This document shows, piece after piece, positions 1-9,656 of a stretch of 64,000 nucleotides of DNA. The stretch is from Bacteroidota bacterium (GTDB taxonomy: Bacteria > Bacteroidota > Ignavibacteria > Kapaibacteriales > UBA2268). The position numbers and the translations under genes are program-made. Below the pieces are notes generated by a model. It did not search any database, had not been told where the DNA came from, and saw nothing but the letters and a program-made list of their open reading frames with translations. Within the stretch, counting starts at the first letter, position 1; each line of letters opens with the position of its first letter. The stretch lies in contig JARKQC010000360.1 of NCBI GenBank assembly GCA_029974985.1, positions 223,238 to 287,237 on the forward strand. Direction: 5' to 3'.

Positions 1-984
1 TATGATATTAGAAGATTATTTAATTTAAAAGATAATTCAAAATTCAAATTAAGCGAATCAAGAAAAAATATAAATTCTTATGATATAAAAACTTATAATT
101 CAAAATTTTCACAAATAAATTATCGCCCGTTTGATATACTCTTTATTTATTATGATGACAATGTAATCGAGAGAATGCGTAAAGATATAATGGTGAATTT
201 ACAACAAGATAATATAGCATTGATAAGCTCGAGGATTGTTAAATATCAATATTTTGCACAATGTTTTATATCTAAATATATAAATGATGCGTCGCATTTA
301 GCAACAAATACAGCTTCGAGTTCTTATTGTTTTCCGCTTTATATTTTAAAAAATGGTGTGGAAAAGATATTTTTTGGAGTAAGCGAACCCAAAGCAACTT
401 ATGATGATACGCAAGAAGATAAATTACACAAAGTCGAGAATTTTAAACCAGAATTTAGAAAATTTTTAAATAAAAAATATCCAGTTTTAAAAGACTATTC
501 TCCAGAGGAAATTCTTGGATATATTTATGCTATTTTACATAGTAATAAATATAGAAATAAATATCTTGAATTTCTTAAAATTGATTTTCCACGCATTCCT
601 TTTATTGATTCATATCAAGTTTTTGAAGAATTATCAGAAATTGGTTGGAAATTAATTCAGTATCATTTGCAAAACGAAAATCCAAAAACTTATCTTTGTA
701 GATTTTTAGGCGATAGCGATAATTTTAAAGTTGAAAAAGTAGAAAGAAAAGATGGCAAAGTATGGATAAATAAAGACAGATATTTCGAAGGTATTTCTGA
801 TGAGGTATGGAATTTTTATATTGGCGGTTATCAAGTTCTTGACAAATGGCTAAAAGAACGAAAAAAATATAAATTAGAACTCGATACAGATGATGTACTG
901 CATTTTATAAATATAGTAGATATTTTGGATTATACTATTAAAACAATGGGAAAAATTGATTTAATTCTTGATGATTTGATATAA
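1..984 (+). CDS. Type ISP/IIG-like restriction-methylase, C-terminal part (5' end outside window)
   Basis: The reading frame is open from base 1, so this is the last 327 residues of a larger protein; an ATG at 175 is internal. The segment around residues 39-56 reads INYRPFDILFIYYDD, the hallmark YRPFD...YY block of the C-terminal target-recognition half of type ISP and helicase-like DNA methylase-nucleases. It is followed by the usual SSYCFPLYIL stretch near residue 115 and a YSPEEILGYIYAILHS block near residue 170. The catalytic nuclease and methylase domains would lie upstream of the window. A protein with exactly the missing N-terminal domains starts at 61957, so the two fragments are paralogues or, less likely, parts of one gene. 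The family is clear; the subtype is not. Confidence 0.8.
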   Translation, partial: YDIRRLFNLKDNSKFKLSESRKNINSYDIKTYNSKFSQINYRPFDILFIYYDDNVIERMRKDIMVNLQQDNIALISSRIVKYQYFAQCFISKYINDASHLATNTASSSYCFPLYILKNGVEKIFFGVSEPKATYDDTQEDKLHKVENFKPEFRKFLNKKYPVLKDYSPEEILGYIYAILHSNKYRNKYLEFLKIDFPRIPFIDSYQVFEELSEIGWKLIQYHLQNENPKTYLCRFLGDSDNFKVEKVERKDGKVWINKDRYFEGISDEVWNFYIGGYQVLDKWLKERKKYKLELDTDDVLHFINIVDILDYTIKTMGKIDLILDDLI

Positions 985-1022
985 AAGTATTTTTTTTAAT
1001 TTAATTTTTCAGGAAAAATAAA

Positions 1023-1829
1023 ATGAGAACCACAATATATTCACTTGTTTTGCTAATAATTTTAATTATTACAGCATGCTCTTCAAGCGATTCGCCTTCT
1101 GATAAAGACGAAATCAGATTATTAGAAAATGCAAAACATAGCATTGACTCTTTGCTATATTCTATATGGGATTATGGCGAAGCAAATGCCGTAAAAATTG
1201 TTAATTCAGATTTTAATGAGGCAACAATAAGAGATATATTAAAATCAACTCTTACAAGATACTCAGAATTATATGAAACTGTATTTGTTGATAGTTTAGG
1301 GATTTTACTATATGCCGAACCAGCACAATATCATAGTATTGAAGGTACGGATATTAGTACGCAAAGCCATGTAAAGCAATTATTTGAAACTAAACAAAGG
1401 ACAATTAGTAATATATTCAAATTAGTAGAAGGTTATCATGCTATTGTAATGGAATCTCCACTAATAAAAAATAATAAAGTTGTTGGCTCTATTAGTCCAA
1501 TTTTCAAGCCCGATGATTTAATTAATAGCTTAATTACAGAAATACACCAAACGGGTGTTGATGACTTTTGGGTAATGGACGAAAACACTTTGATAATTTA
1601 TGATACGGACCCCACTCAAATAGGTAGAAAGATTATTACAGATGAACTTTACTCAGATTTCCCAGAATTGATTGCGGCGGCTAAGACTATTATAGCTAAC
1701 GAATCTGGAAAAACTGAATATTCATTCTTAAATAAAGAAAAAAATATTACTGTAAAAAAAGATGTCTGGTGGAGAACAAGTAATTTTTATGGTACTAAAT
1801 GGAAATATTGTATTGTTAAAGAGAGATAA
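1023..1829 (+). CDS. Lipoprotein with a Cache-like sensor domain
   Basis: A 268-residue protein with a lipoprotein signal peptide: hydrophobic residues 5-18 end in a lipobox IITAC with Cys19, followed by a Ser/Asp-rich tether. Residues about 85-165 look like a Cache (double-Cache/PDC-type) ligand-binding domain: a VFVDSLGILLYAEP strand, a helix with QSHVKQLFETKQ, then a strand pair ending in VVGSISPIFKPDDL. Such domains usually sit in chemoreceptors or histidine kinases; here no signalling domain is attached, so it may be a free-standing periplasmic binding lipoprotein. Its stop overlaps the next start (TAATG), which implies translational coupling with the family 3 glycosidase. The Cache assignment is by eye from pattern and is moderately certain. 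Confidence 0.6.
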   Translation: MRTTIYSLVLLIILIITACSSSDSPSDKDEIRLLENAKHSIDSLLYSIWDYGEANAVKIVNSDFNEATIRDILKSTLTRYSELYETVFVDSLGILLYAEPAQYHSIEGTDISTQSHVKQLFETKQRTISNIFKLVEGYHAIVMESPLIKNNKVVGSISPIFKPDDLINSLITEIHQTGVDDFWVMDENTLIIYDTDPTQIGRKIITDELYSDFPELIAAAKTIIANESGKTEYSFLNKEKNITVKKDVWWRTSNFYGTKWKYCIVKER

Positions 1830-3370
1830 TGAGTAAAATTTCTAATTGGTCGCTTTTGGAAAAAGTTGCGCAGTGTGTATTTCCGCGACTTGATATTGAT
1901 AAATTTGTTGAAGATAAATCATATTCTGAACATATTTTTAAACTTGTTGAGCAGAATATTGGTGGTTTTTGTATTTTTGGTGGTAATCCTGAACAAGTTG
2001 AGCAAACTATTCATACTTTGCAAGCAAGAGCAAAAACTCCTCTTCTTATTTCTGCTGATTTCGAAAATGGCTTAGCTATGCGATTAAGCGAAGGAACTGA
2101 TTTTATTCATTCCTTGGGAATGGGAAAATTAGGATTTGAACCCGTGTTTAAAATTGCTCAAGCAATAGCAAAAGAGGCTCGTGAAATTGGTGTAAGATGG
2201 AATTTAGCGCCCGTAGCTGATGTAAATACTAATAAAGATAATCCAGTAATCAATATTCGTTCTTTTGGCTCTAACGAAAATGATGTTGCTCAAAATGTTA
2301 AATCTTATATCAAAGCCACACAAGTTGAGAAAGTTCTTGCTTGCGCCAAACACTTTCCGGGACACGGAGATACAGCTCAAGATTCTCATCTCGAACTACC
2401 AACTTTAAATCATAGTTACGAAAGATTATCTAAAATTGAATTTATGCCCTTTATCGAAGCGATAAAAACTAATGTTGCATCAATTATGCTTGGGCATTTA
2501 GCCGTACCCGCGATTGATCCAACGAATACCCCCGCTTCGCTATCAAAAGAAATCGTGCAAATATTAAGAAAAGACTTGAATTTCAAAGGCTTAATTGTTA
2601 CCGATGCTTTAGAAATGAAAGCTATAACTGAACATTATTCGAATATTGAAGCGTGTAAAATGGCAGTTGAAGCTGGGGTTGATGTGTTATTAATGCCAAT
2701 AAATCCAATTGAAGTAATAGATAATATTACTGATTTTGCAAGTAAAAATCACTTTTTTCACGAAAAAATTGACGAAGCCGCTCGTAGAATTATATTATAT
2801 AAACGAAAATTTGGTTTAATTCCGCAATATCAATTGCTTGAGCAGAGTAAAAATCTATTTATTAATCATTCAAAAATGGCTTTACAATATGCCTACGATG
2901 TAATTGAAATAACTGGTGATACGAGCATTATTCCAATAAAAGAAAATATAAATTTCGCGGGATTTGCATTTGTTGAAAAAGATAAAGAATTTCGTGCGGC
3001 ATCTCGATTTTTTACAATGTTTGCACAAGCAACTGAAAATGATTGTGATTTTGCTTATCTTAATTTAGAAATTGATGATGAGCAAATCGAAGAATTTACA
3101 GAAGGCACAAAAGATGCAGAGATAGTATTTTTTACAATTTTTTATAGAGCTATTAGTAAAACAGAGCTTCAAAATATTTTTGAACGAATCAATTATATCA
3201 TTAATAAAATTGCAAAAAATAAAAAAAGAATAATTATTAATTATGCTAATCCGTCATATAATAATTATTTAAAAGCTGATTTATTAATTAATACATTTTC
3301 TGATTCTTTTTCCTCGCTTGCCGCTACTGTGGTAAAACTTACTGGAAGAGAAGATGCTATGAAATATTAA
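1829..3370 (+). CDS. nagZ: Glycoside hydrolase family 3, beta-N-acetylhexosaminidase (NagZ-like)
   Basis: A 513-residue GH3 enzyme. Residues about 173-193 carry the family signature KHFPGHGDTAQDSHLELP, and IVTDALEMKAI near residue 253 contains the catalytic nucleophile Asp in the TDALxM context. NagZ removes N-acetylglucosamine from 1,6-anhydromuropeptides in peptidoglycan recycling. No signal peptide is visible, which fits a cytoplasmic NagZ. The protein is about 170 residues longer than classical NagZ; the C-terminal part, from about 345, is an extra domain with no motif I recognise. The ATG overlaps the stop of the Cache lipoprotein. Substrate specificity beyond hexosaminidase cannot be settled from sequence. 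Confidence 0.8.
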   Translation: MSKISNWSLLEKVAQCVFPRLDIDKFVEDKSYSEHIFKLVEQNIGGFCIFGGNPEQVEQTIHTLQARAKTPLLISADFENGLAMRLSEGTDFIHSLGMGKLGFEPVFKIAQAIAKEAREIGVRWNLAPVADVNTNKDNPVINIRSFGSNENDVAQNVKSYIKATQVEKVLACAKHFPGHGDTAQDSHLELPTLNHSYERLSKIEFMPFIEAIKTNVASIMLGHLAVPAIDPTNTPASLSKEIVQILRKDLNFKGLIVTDALEMKAITEHYSNIEACKMAVEAGVDVLLMPINPIEVIDNITDFASKNHFFHEKIDEAARRIILYKRKFGLIPQYQLLEQSKNLFINHSKMALQYAYDVIEITGDTSIIPIKENINFAGFAFVEKDKEFRAASRFFTMFAQATENDCDFAYLNLEIDDEQIEEFTEGTKDAEIVFFTIFYRAISKTELQNIFERINYIINKIAKNKKRIIINYANPSYNNYLKADLLINTFSDSFSSLAATVVKLTGREDAMKY

Positions 3371-3394
3371 AATATTTTAAGGTTGTTTTTTTGT

Positions 3395-5134
3395 ATGAAA
3401 ATAAAAATTTTGATTGCTTTTGCTTTTTCCTTTTTAATGATTTATAACATATCTTTTTCGCAAGTTACAGGTATGTCGGGAATTGATACAAAAGAGTTAT
3501 TGCAGACTGAAATGGAAAATCAAATAAATGCCGAAGGTATGTCGCTTGAAGGTATGCCCGTTGGCAATGCTATTGACCCCGACTTTTATAAAGTTGGACC
3601 GGGTGATATAATCACATTACAGGTTTTTCCTATTCAAACAAGCCCTAAAAATTTAATTGTATCTATGGATTATACAATTTTATTACCAAGAATTGGCGTT
3701 CTTAATTTAAAGGGTAAGACACTTTCGGAATTAAGAGATACTATAAATCAGATTTATCAACAAAAAAGTGCTAATGCTAAAGCATTTGTTAATCTAAAAG
3801 AAGCAAGAAAATGTATTGTGAGCATTCAGGGTAATGTGCTTTCGCCTGCAATATATACCTTGCCATCTTCTTATAAAGTATCAACAGCAATTTCTTTTGC
3901 GAATCAGTTAGGAAAACTTTCGGGGGTTCCAATTGTAGCTGTTGAAGCACTTCTTCAAGTTCAAGAAAAGCAACGTGAAGCAGATAGATTGTTTTCTGAA
4001 ACGGGCATACCAGCAAAGCCAATGTATTGGAGTCGAAATATTACTCTTCTTCGTAATGATGGCTCTTCTTTACAGCTCGATTTGGAAAAAGCGGCAGTAG
4101 AAAACGACCCAAGTAACGACCCTTATGTAAAAGAAGGCGACCAAATTATTGTACCTTTCGACCAAACATATATTGAACAGATTTCGATAAGTGGAGCTGT
4201 AGCTCGTCCAGCAATATTACCTTATAAAAAAGGAGATAAAGCCTCGACTTTGCTGAAATTTGCTTATGGTCTAGCTGATAATTATGATTTGGAAAATGTA
4301 TTTCTATTTATGCCTAATTCTAATAAAAGATTAAAACTTAGTATTGACACTGCATTAAATTTATTAAGTGGTGATTTCGATTTAGAGCCGGGCAGTTCTA
4401 TTATTATTGGTCAAAAGACAAATTATAAAAAAATTGAGTACGGAACTGTTTCTGTAAAAGGTTTTGTAAAATCACCGGGAAATTATTTAATAAAACTTGG
4501 TGAAACAAGATTACGCGATATTATCGAAATGGCTGGTGGATTTACAGAACAAGCGTATTTACCTTTAGGTCGCATTATTAGACGTGATTATAAACAACAA
4601 TCGCTAAGCGATCCGCGGCAAGAAACTTACGAAGTAATGCAATATTCTGATTTAAAAATGGACGACACTGTAAGATATTATATAGATATGAAATATAAGC
4701 AACCGCTTGTATCAACAGACTTTAAAGAAGTTTTTGAGAAAAAATCTGATATTCATAATGTTCTCCTTGATGATGGCGATGTTATTGAAATACCATCTAA
4801 TCCGGGCAAAGTTCGAGTATTCGGTCAGGTGAAAAATCCCGGCTTTGTAGAGTTTCAGCCTAATAAAAATATGAAATGGTATGTTGAGCGTGCTGGTGGA
4901 TTTGCGGAAGGTTCGGAAGGGTTTAGAGCAAGAATAATTAGAGGACGCACCCAAGTCTGGCTCGAAGGCGAAGATGATGTCGAAGTTTTCGCAGGCGATC
5001 AAATATATGTGCCTCGCGTTCCCGACGAGCCTACAACTGTAAAACTTCAAAGATATGCAGTGCTTGCGTCGGTGGTTAGCGTTATTGCAAGCGTTATTTT
5101 CACACTTGCTACTATACTATCAACAAAGAAATAA
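3395..5134 (+). CDS. Polysaccharide export protein, Wza-like, with SLBB domains
   Basis: A secreted outer-membrane polysaccharide export protein. I start it at ATG 3395, which gives the signal peptide MKIKILIAFAFSFLMIYNIS with cleavage after SFSQ; the longer TTG start at 3383 adds only four residues. Residues about 65-140 form the polysaccharide export (Wza) domain, opening with FYKVGPGDIITLQVFP. Several SLBB beta-grasp units follow, with GxVxxPGxY-like repeats such as VKGFVKSPGNYLIKLGE and VFGQVKNPGFVEFQPN. A hydrophobic helix close to the C-terminus matches the membrane-spanning helix of Wza. It heads the capsule operon, 23 bases before the Wzi-like gene. No Wzc-type chain-length kinase is present in the window. 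Confidence 0.88.
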   Translation: MKIKILIAFAFSFLMIYNISFSQVTGMSGIDTKELLQTEMENQINAEGMSLEGMPVGNAIDPDFYKVGPGDIITLQVFPIQTSPKNLIVSMDYTILLPRIGVLNLKGKTLSELRDTINQIYQQKSANAKAFVNLKEARKCIVSIQGNVLSPAIYTLPSSYKVSTAISFANQLGKLSGVPIVAVEALLQVQEKQREADRLFSETGIPAKPMYWSRNITLLRNDGSSLQLDLEKAAVENDPSNDPYVKEGDQIIVPFDQTYIEQISISGAVARPAILPYKKGDKASTLLKFAYGLADNYDLENVFLFMPNSNKRLKLSIDTALNLLSGDFDLEPGSSIIIGQKTNYKKIEYGTVSVKGFVKSPGNYLIKLGETRLRDIIEMAGGFTEQAYLPLGRIIRRDYKQQSLSDPRQETYEVMQYSDLKMDDTVRYYIDMKYKQPLVSTDFKEVFEKKSDIHNVLLDDGDVIEIPSNPGKVRVFGQVKNPGFVEFQPNKNMKWYVERAGGFAEGSEGFRARIIRGRTQVWLEGEDDVEVFAGDQIYVPRVPDEPTTVKLQRYAVLASVVSVIASVIFTLATILSTKK

Positions 5135-5157
5135 AAAAGAAAAAATATAGATAATCT

Positions 5158-6870
5158 ATGTTGAAAAATATTAGAATAGTAAATATAATAACAAAAGATG
5201 TCCTACACTTTATAAGCGTAGGACATCTGAAGATTATATTAACTCTATTTCTATTTTTTGTCATTTTTAGTCAATCAAGCTATTCACAAGTAGAGAATTT
5301 GCAAATAGCTCACCCTGTATATAAGCTATTAGAACGATATGAGGCACGGGGCTATTTACCTAATATGTCGCTAAATGATTTGCCTTGGCAGCGCAGTCAA
5401 GTGGTAGAAGCTTTAAATTTGATTAATAAACATTATGAAGATTTGGGTGATGCGGAGCAAAGCACACTTGATAATTTTCTATATGAATTTGATATTAAGC
5501 ATAAGGATTCGAGGGTAGTATTTGCAAGCTCCAGCGATAGCACACAAATTCTATTCGATGGATTATTCTCTGATGATGAGAAATTTATATATAGATATAG
5601 GGATTCATTACATTCAGTGAGCTTTCTGCCACTTGCTGCGATAGATGTAATAACAAGAAAGAATGATGATGATTTTGATAAAGCAATATTTGGTCATTTT
5701 GGATTTAGACTATTTGGTACGCTTGGAAATGCCTTAGGCTATAATTTTAGAGTAACAAATGGCGCAATGTTCAGCGGGAATAGGGATATTGCACTCATTG
5801 AACATCAATATGCACAAAATATAAAATTTGCTGTATTAAATAGTGATGTTGATTATACTGAATCGCATTTAAGATATCAAAATGATTGGTTTTATGCAAG
5901 TATAGGTCGAGAATCACGACTAACAGGTGCGGGCTACAAGCAAAGATTACTTGTTTCGGATAATTCGCCAGCATTTGATGCGCTCACACTTGGAGCAAGA
6001 TTCGAAGAATTTGAATATAAATTTATGCACGCCTCATTATTATCAATGCCCGAGACATTTTTTGGTTGGGAAACAGGACCAAATGTAGTATTTACACCAA
6101 AATATATGGTTACTCATCGCTTTTCATTTCGTCCTTCGTGGGGCGAGGTCTCATTTTGGGAGAATATAATTTACTCTGGTAGATATTATGATTTAGCATA
6201 TTTAAATCCACTAAGTTTCTTGAAATCTACCGAACATTCCTTGCGAGATAGGGACAATGCGGGTATGGGAGTAGATGCAACAGTTAGAATAGTAGATGGA
6301 TTTCAGATAAAGGGAACATATTTTTTAGATGATATTATTTTTTCTGAGATTGGGAATGGATTTTGGGGTAATAAATCAGCTTACAATATTGGTTTTCTAT
6401 GGAACATAAACTCACTAATAGATTTAGGCGCGGAATATGCAAGTGTAGAGCCATATACCTTCTCACATTTTAATTTGCAAAATTCTATGACAAATGATGC
6501 GTATATAGTAAGCTCGTATTTACAGCCCAATTCAGATAGAATATCATTATTTGGCAATATTTGGTGGGGTAGCCGTTATCCAATAGAGTTTAATCTATCA
6601 TATATGAAGCACGGCAGAAATATCTATAATGAAGATGGTGAATTGGTACGGAATGTGGGTGGCTCAGCATTGCAAACGCGAAGAGTAGAAGATGATGGAT
6701 ATGACATTACCTTTCTCGATGGTGATGTGGAATATTTAACAAGTTTTGAATTAAAATCAGCTTATGAATTAATTAGAGGTTTCAATATTCAGCTTAGTTA
6801 TACTTTGTATTCTCTAAATAGTGATATTAATCATTATTTTAGATTTATTTTTAGATTTGATGAATTTTAG
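5158..6870 (+). CDS. Capsule assembly protein, Wzi family (outer-membrane beta-barrel)
   Basis: A 570-residue protein of the capsule assembly Wzi family, which forms an outer-membrane barrel that anchors capsule. After the signal segment LKIILTLFLFFVIFS comes VYKLLERYEARGYLPNMS, the N-terminal pattern of the family in FCB bacteria, and a series of alternating amphipathic strands ending in an aromatic residue near the C-terminus. The start is uncertain: ATG 5158 leaves about 23 residues before the hydrophobic core, and a perfect 11-bp inverted repeat lies in that stretch. There is no ATG, GTG or TTG between the hairpin and the hydrophobic core, only an in-frame CTG at 5227. The neighbouring Wza-like gene supports a capsule role. 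Confidence 0.8.
   Translation: MLKNIRIVNIITKDVLHFISVGHLKIILTLFLFFVIFSQSSYSQVENLQIAHPVYKLLERYEARGYLPNMSLNDLPWQRSQVVEALNLINKHYEDLGDAEQSTLDNFLYEFDIKHKDSRVVFASSSDSTQILFDGLFSDDEKFIYRYRDSLHSVSFLPLAAIDVITRKNDDDFDKAIFGHFGFRLFGTLGNALGYNFRVTNGAMFSGNRDIALIEHQYAQNIKFAVLNSDVDYTESHLRYQNDWFYASIGRESRLTGAGYKQRLLVSDNSPAFDALTLGARFEEFEYKFMHASLLSMPETFFGWETGPNVVFTPKYMVTHRFSFRPSWGEVSFWENIIYSGRYYDLAYLNPLSFLKSTEHSLRDRDNAGMGVDATVRIVDGFQIKGTYFLDDIIFSEIGNGFWGNKSAYNIGFLWNINSLIDLGAEYASVEPYTFSHFNLQNSMTNDAYIVSSYLQPNSDRISLFGNIWWGSRYPIEFNLSYMKHGRNIYNEDGELVRNVGGSALQTRRVEDDGYDITFLDGDVEYLTSFELKSAYELIRGFNIQLSYTLYSLNSDINHYFRFIFRFDEF
5196..5228 (+). repeat. Perfect 11-bp inverted repeat (hairpin) at the start of the Wzi-like gene
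   Basis: AGATGTCCTAC at 5196-5206 is the exact reverse complement of GTAGGACATCT at 5218-5228. The 11-base loop contains a further CTT/AAG pairing. It falls inside the coding frame before the signal peptide core, or in the leader if translation starts further down. No U-run follows on the plus strand, so it does not look like a terminator. Confidence 0.75.
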
Positions 6871-6882
6871 ATATTATTTTAT

Positions 6883-6910
6883 AAGAAGAAATTTAAAAAT
6901 TCTTCTTTTT
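6883..6910 (+). terminator. Possible AT-rich rho-independent terminator after the Wzi-like gene
   Basis: AAGAAGAA at 6883-6890 pairs with TTCTTCTT at 6900-6907, with partial pairing inside the loop, and the arm runs into Ts. It starts 13 bases after the stop of the Wzi-like gene. The stem contains only two G-C pairs, so it may terminate partially; the glycosyltransferase gene follows on the same strand. Confidence 0.4.
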
Positions 6911-6930
6911 AAAGAAAAGGATTATATTAG

Positions 6931-8100
6931 TTGACTTTTTTAGAATTTATATTGATTTTAATTGGTATTTTATCAATTTATAATTTTATATTATATCCAA
7001 TTATTCTTGTGATATTAAAGAATATTAGTCCTAAAATTATCGAAGCTCAAGAAAATTATAAACCAGAACTTACTGTTTTTATTGCTGCTTATAACGAAGA
7101 AGAATTAATAGAAGGTGCTATTAAATCAATATTAAATTCAAGTTATCCACAAAATAAAATTAATATTTTAGTTGGTTCTGATGGTTCGACAGATAAAACA
7201 AACGAAATCCTTGAAAAATTATCTACTGAAAATAATCAAATAAGATATCAGGTTTTGGAACGCGGTGGAAAAAATAATGTATTAAACACATTAGTTCCAA
7301 CAGTAAAAACTGATATTATTTTATTTATGGATGCTGATATTCGTATTCATAATAATACTATTGAAAATCTTGTTACTTATTTTCATAATGATAATGTCGG
7401 CGCTGTAATTGCATCTCAAACTGTAAAAGGAGATGGAAAAACTGAAAATGCGGGTAGCGTTGGCGATACATTATATCATAGATATGAGGAAAAAATTAGA
7501 ATTAACGAAGGAATTACTGATTCCAATGTTAATTCATTAGGTTATTTATATGGTATGCGAAAAGATTTATATAGTGCAATCCCAAATAATTTTGTTTGTG
7601 ATGATTTGCATAATATATATTCAGTATTGCAAAAGAGAAAAAGAGTACTTTTTTCAATAAATGCAAAAGCCTACGAAATTAGACAAAAAAGTCTTAACAA
7701 TGAATTTCATCGCAGAGTGCGTGCCGTAGCTGGCGGTTGGGCAACTATTTTATATCATAAAAATTTGCTTAATATATTTGATTTTGGGCTAACATCTTTT
7801 TATATATGGTCGCATAAAGTTTTTAGATTTTTATCACCTATATTTTTTATTTTACTTTTTATAGTAACTTTGTTAAATTATAAATCAACATTACTTTTTT
7901 CAATATTTTTAATTCCGCAGTTAATTGTATATTTATCAGCGTTATTGGGCTGGATATTCGAAAAAATTGGAATTAAATTTAAATTATTTAGATTATCTTT
8001 GTTTTTTGTTTCGATGAATTATAGTTCTTTGTTAGGATTTTTTAGATTTATTTCACGTCAGCAAAATGCGATTTGGGATAGAGAAGGTTTTAATAAATAA
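6931..8100 (+). CDS. Membrane glycosyltransferase, family 2
   Basis: A 389-residue inverting GT2 enzyme. An N-terminal membrane helix (about 4-28) is followed by the GT-A domain with FIAAYNEEELIEGAIKS, VGSDGSTDKT and LFMDADIRI, which contain the nucleotide- and metal-binding aspartates. RRVRAVAGGW near residue 260 is in the position of the acceptor-site Q/RxxRW motif. Three or four membrane helices close the protein (about 285-375). This is the architecture of processive or lipid-linked glycan synthases such as PgaC and of many capsule GTs. The start is a TTG with AAAGG 10 bases upstream. The gene sits between the Wzi-like and phosphotransferase genes; the donor sugar cannot be told. Confidence 0.85.
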   Translation: MTFLEFILILIGILSIYNFILYPIILVILKNISPKIIEAQENYKPELTVFIAAYNEEELIEGAIKSILNSSYPQNKINILVGSDGSTDKTNEILEKLSTENNQIRYQVLERGGKNNVLNTLVPTVKTDIILFMDADIRIHNNTIENLVTYFHNDNVGAVIASQTVKGDGKTENAGSVGDTLYHRYEEKIRINEGITDSNVNSLGYLYGMRKDLYSAIPNNFVCDDLHNIYSVLQKRKRVLFSINAKAYEIRQKSLNNEFHRRVRAVAGGWATILYHKNLLNIFDFGLTSFYIWSHKVFRFLSPIFFILLFIVTLLNYKSTLLFSIFLIPQLIVYLSALLGWIFEKIGIKFKLFRLSLFFVSMNYSSLLGFFRFISRQQNAIWDREGFNK

Positions 8101-8148
8101 AATTTTTGTATTTTTGGTATAATATATATTTAAAAAATATAAGAAAAA

Positions 8149-9633
8149 ATGAGTATAGAATTTAAAAATATTACTGATACTGAAATAATGCTTAATGAAC
8201 AATCTATAAAAAAGCCTTTTTTTAGGTCGAGATATTCACAAGTATTAATTCAGTTATTTGTTGATATTATTGCTATTATAGTAAGTTATTTATTATATAC
8301 TTATATTAGATTTTATAGTGGATTATATAGTGTTGTTATAAAACCGGGCTTACTCGAAGTATCGCTTGGAGTTGTAATATTTCTAATATTTTGGTTATTA
8401 GTATTTTTCTTTACGGGAATGTATAAAAATTGGTACGAAAGGTCGCCTTTTGATGAAATTTGGGCTGTATTAAAAGTAACATTTATCGGTACAGCCGTAA
8501 TCATTTTTGCTTTAAAATACGATGGTGCGAGTTCTCCACGACAGTTGTATTTAATATATGTTGCTTTAATTTCGGTTTGTTTAATTTCGGGTCGTACTAT
8601 TGCACGTAATTTAGAGAAAAAACTGCGAAAAAATCGAATTTTAACAATTCCCGTAATTATCGTAGGAACTTCAAAACGTGCTTATGAATTTTACAAAAAA
8701 ACCGAACAAAGCACAACTTGGGGCTTCAAATCTCAAGGTATAGTCCTTTTTGATATCGAAGAAGCATTTAATAACGAATTTCCTGCATTAGATTTTTCAA
8801 AACAAATTATTGGAAATTTTGATGATCTTGAAAGTATTGTTGATAGATACCATCCCGAAGAGGTTATTATTTGCTCAGATAAGACTAACCATGATTTATT
8901 ATTATCTGTTGTATCAATTTGTTCAGATAGAAATTTAAGAGTAAGAATAGAACCCGATTTATATGATATTTTTACGGGGCAAACAAAAACACAAAATTTA
9001 TACGGTATTCCTTTGATAGAAATTAGTACACAATTATTAAAGCCATGGCAAGAAGCAATTAAAAGGATATTTGATATTACTTTAAGCTTAATTATATTAA
9101 TTATTGGTTTTCCTTTATGGTTACTTGTTGCTATAGGAGTAAAATTAGATTCGCAGGGTCCAATTTTTTATACTCAACCACGAGTTGGAAAAGATGGAAA
9201 AATTTTCAAAATTTATAAATTTCGTTCTATGACTTTCGAGCCAGAGAAAAAAGAAGAGAAGTGGACTGTTGTAAACGACCCTCGAGTAACAAAATTCGGA
9301 AAGTTTATTCGTAAAACTCATCTTGATGAAATTCCACAATTTTACAATGTTATTCGTGGTGATATGAGTGTCGTGGGTCCCCGACCCGAGCAACCAAAAT
9401 TTGTAGAAGAATTTACTAAGGCTATCCCACATTATAAACGAAGATTAAAGGTTAGACCGGGTATCACAGGCTGGTGGCAAGTTCAATCTACAAGTTATAC
9501 TTTATCTCTTGATGAAATAAAATATAGAATTAAGGGTGATTTTTATTATATTGAAAATATGAGCTTAAAGCTCGATATAGAAATAGTATTTAGAACAATT
9601 TATTTAATGATTACTGGACACGGACAAGCGTAA
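8149..9633 (+). CDS. Polyprenyl-phosphate sugar-1-phosphate transferase (WbaP/EpsE-type)
   Basis: The initiating enzyme of capsule or exopolysaccharide repeat assembly: it transfers a sugar-1-phosphate from a nucleotide sugar to undecaprenyl phosphate at the inner membrane. At 494 residues it is full length: four to five N-terminal membrane helices (about 30-150), a nucleotide-binding-like middle domain (about 165-285), a helix near 305-325 and the C-terminal catalytic domain. The latter shows KIYKFRSMTFEPE, FIRKTHLDEIPQFYNVIRGD with the DE pair, MSVVGPRPEQP and RPGITGWWQVQ. A degenerate copy of this same architecture is fused to the GT two genes downstream. Confidence 0.92.
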   Translation: MSIEFKNITDTEIMLNEQSIKKPFFRSRYSQVLIQLFVDIIAIIVSYLLYTYIRFYSGLYSVVIKPGLLEVSLGVVIFLIFWLLVFFFTGMYKNWYERSPFDEIWAVLKVTFIGTAVIIFALKYDGASSPRQLYLIYVALISVCLISGRTIARNLEKKLRKNRILTIPVIIVGTSKRAYEFYKKTEQSTTWGFKSQGIVLFDIEEAFNNEFPALDFSKQIIGNFDDLESIVDRYHPEEVIICSDKTNHDLLLSVVSICSDRNLRVRIEPDLYDIFTGQTKTQNLYGIPLIEISTQLLKPWQEAIKRIFDITLSLIILIIGFPLWLLVAIGVKLDSQGPIFYTQPRVGKDGKIFKIYKFRSMTFEPEKKEEKWTVVNDPRVTKFGKFIRKTHLDEIPQFYNVIRGDMSVVGPRPEQPKFVEEFTKAIPHYKRRLKVRPGITGWWQVQSTSYTLSLDEIKYRIKGDFYYIENMSLKLDIEIVFRTIYLMITGHGQA

Positions 9634-9656
9634 TAATTTAAGAGAGAAAAAATCTA

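Noticed and set aside
4712..5050. A 112-residue minus-strand frame in the Wza-like gene
   Set aside because: It lies fully inside a conserved export gene on the other strand and shows no motif.
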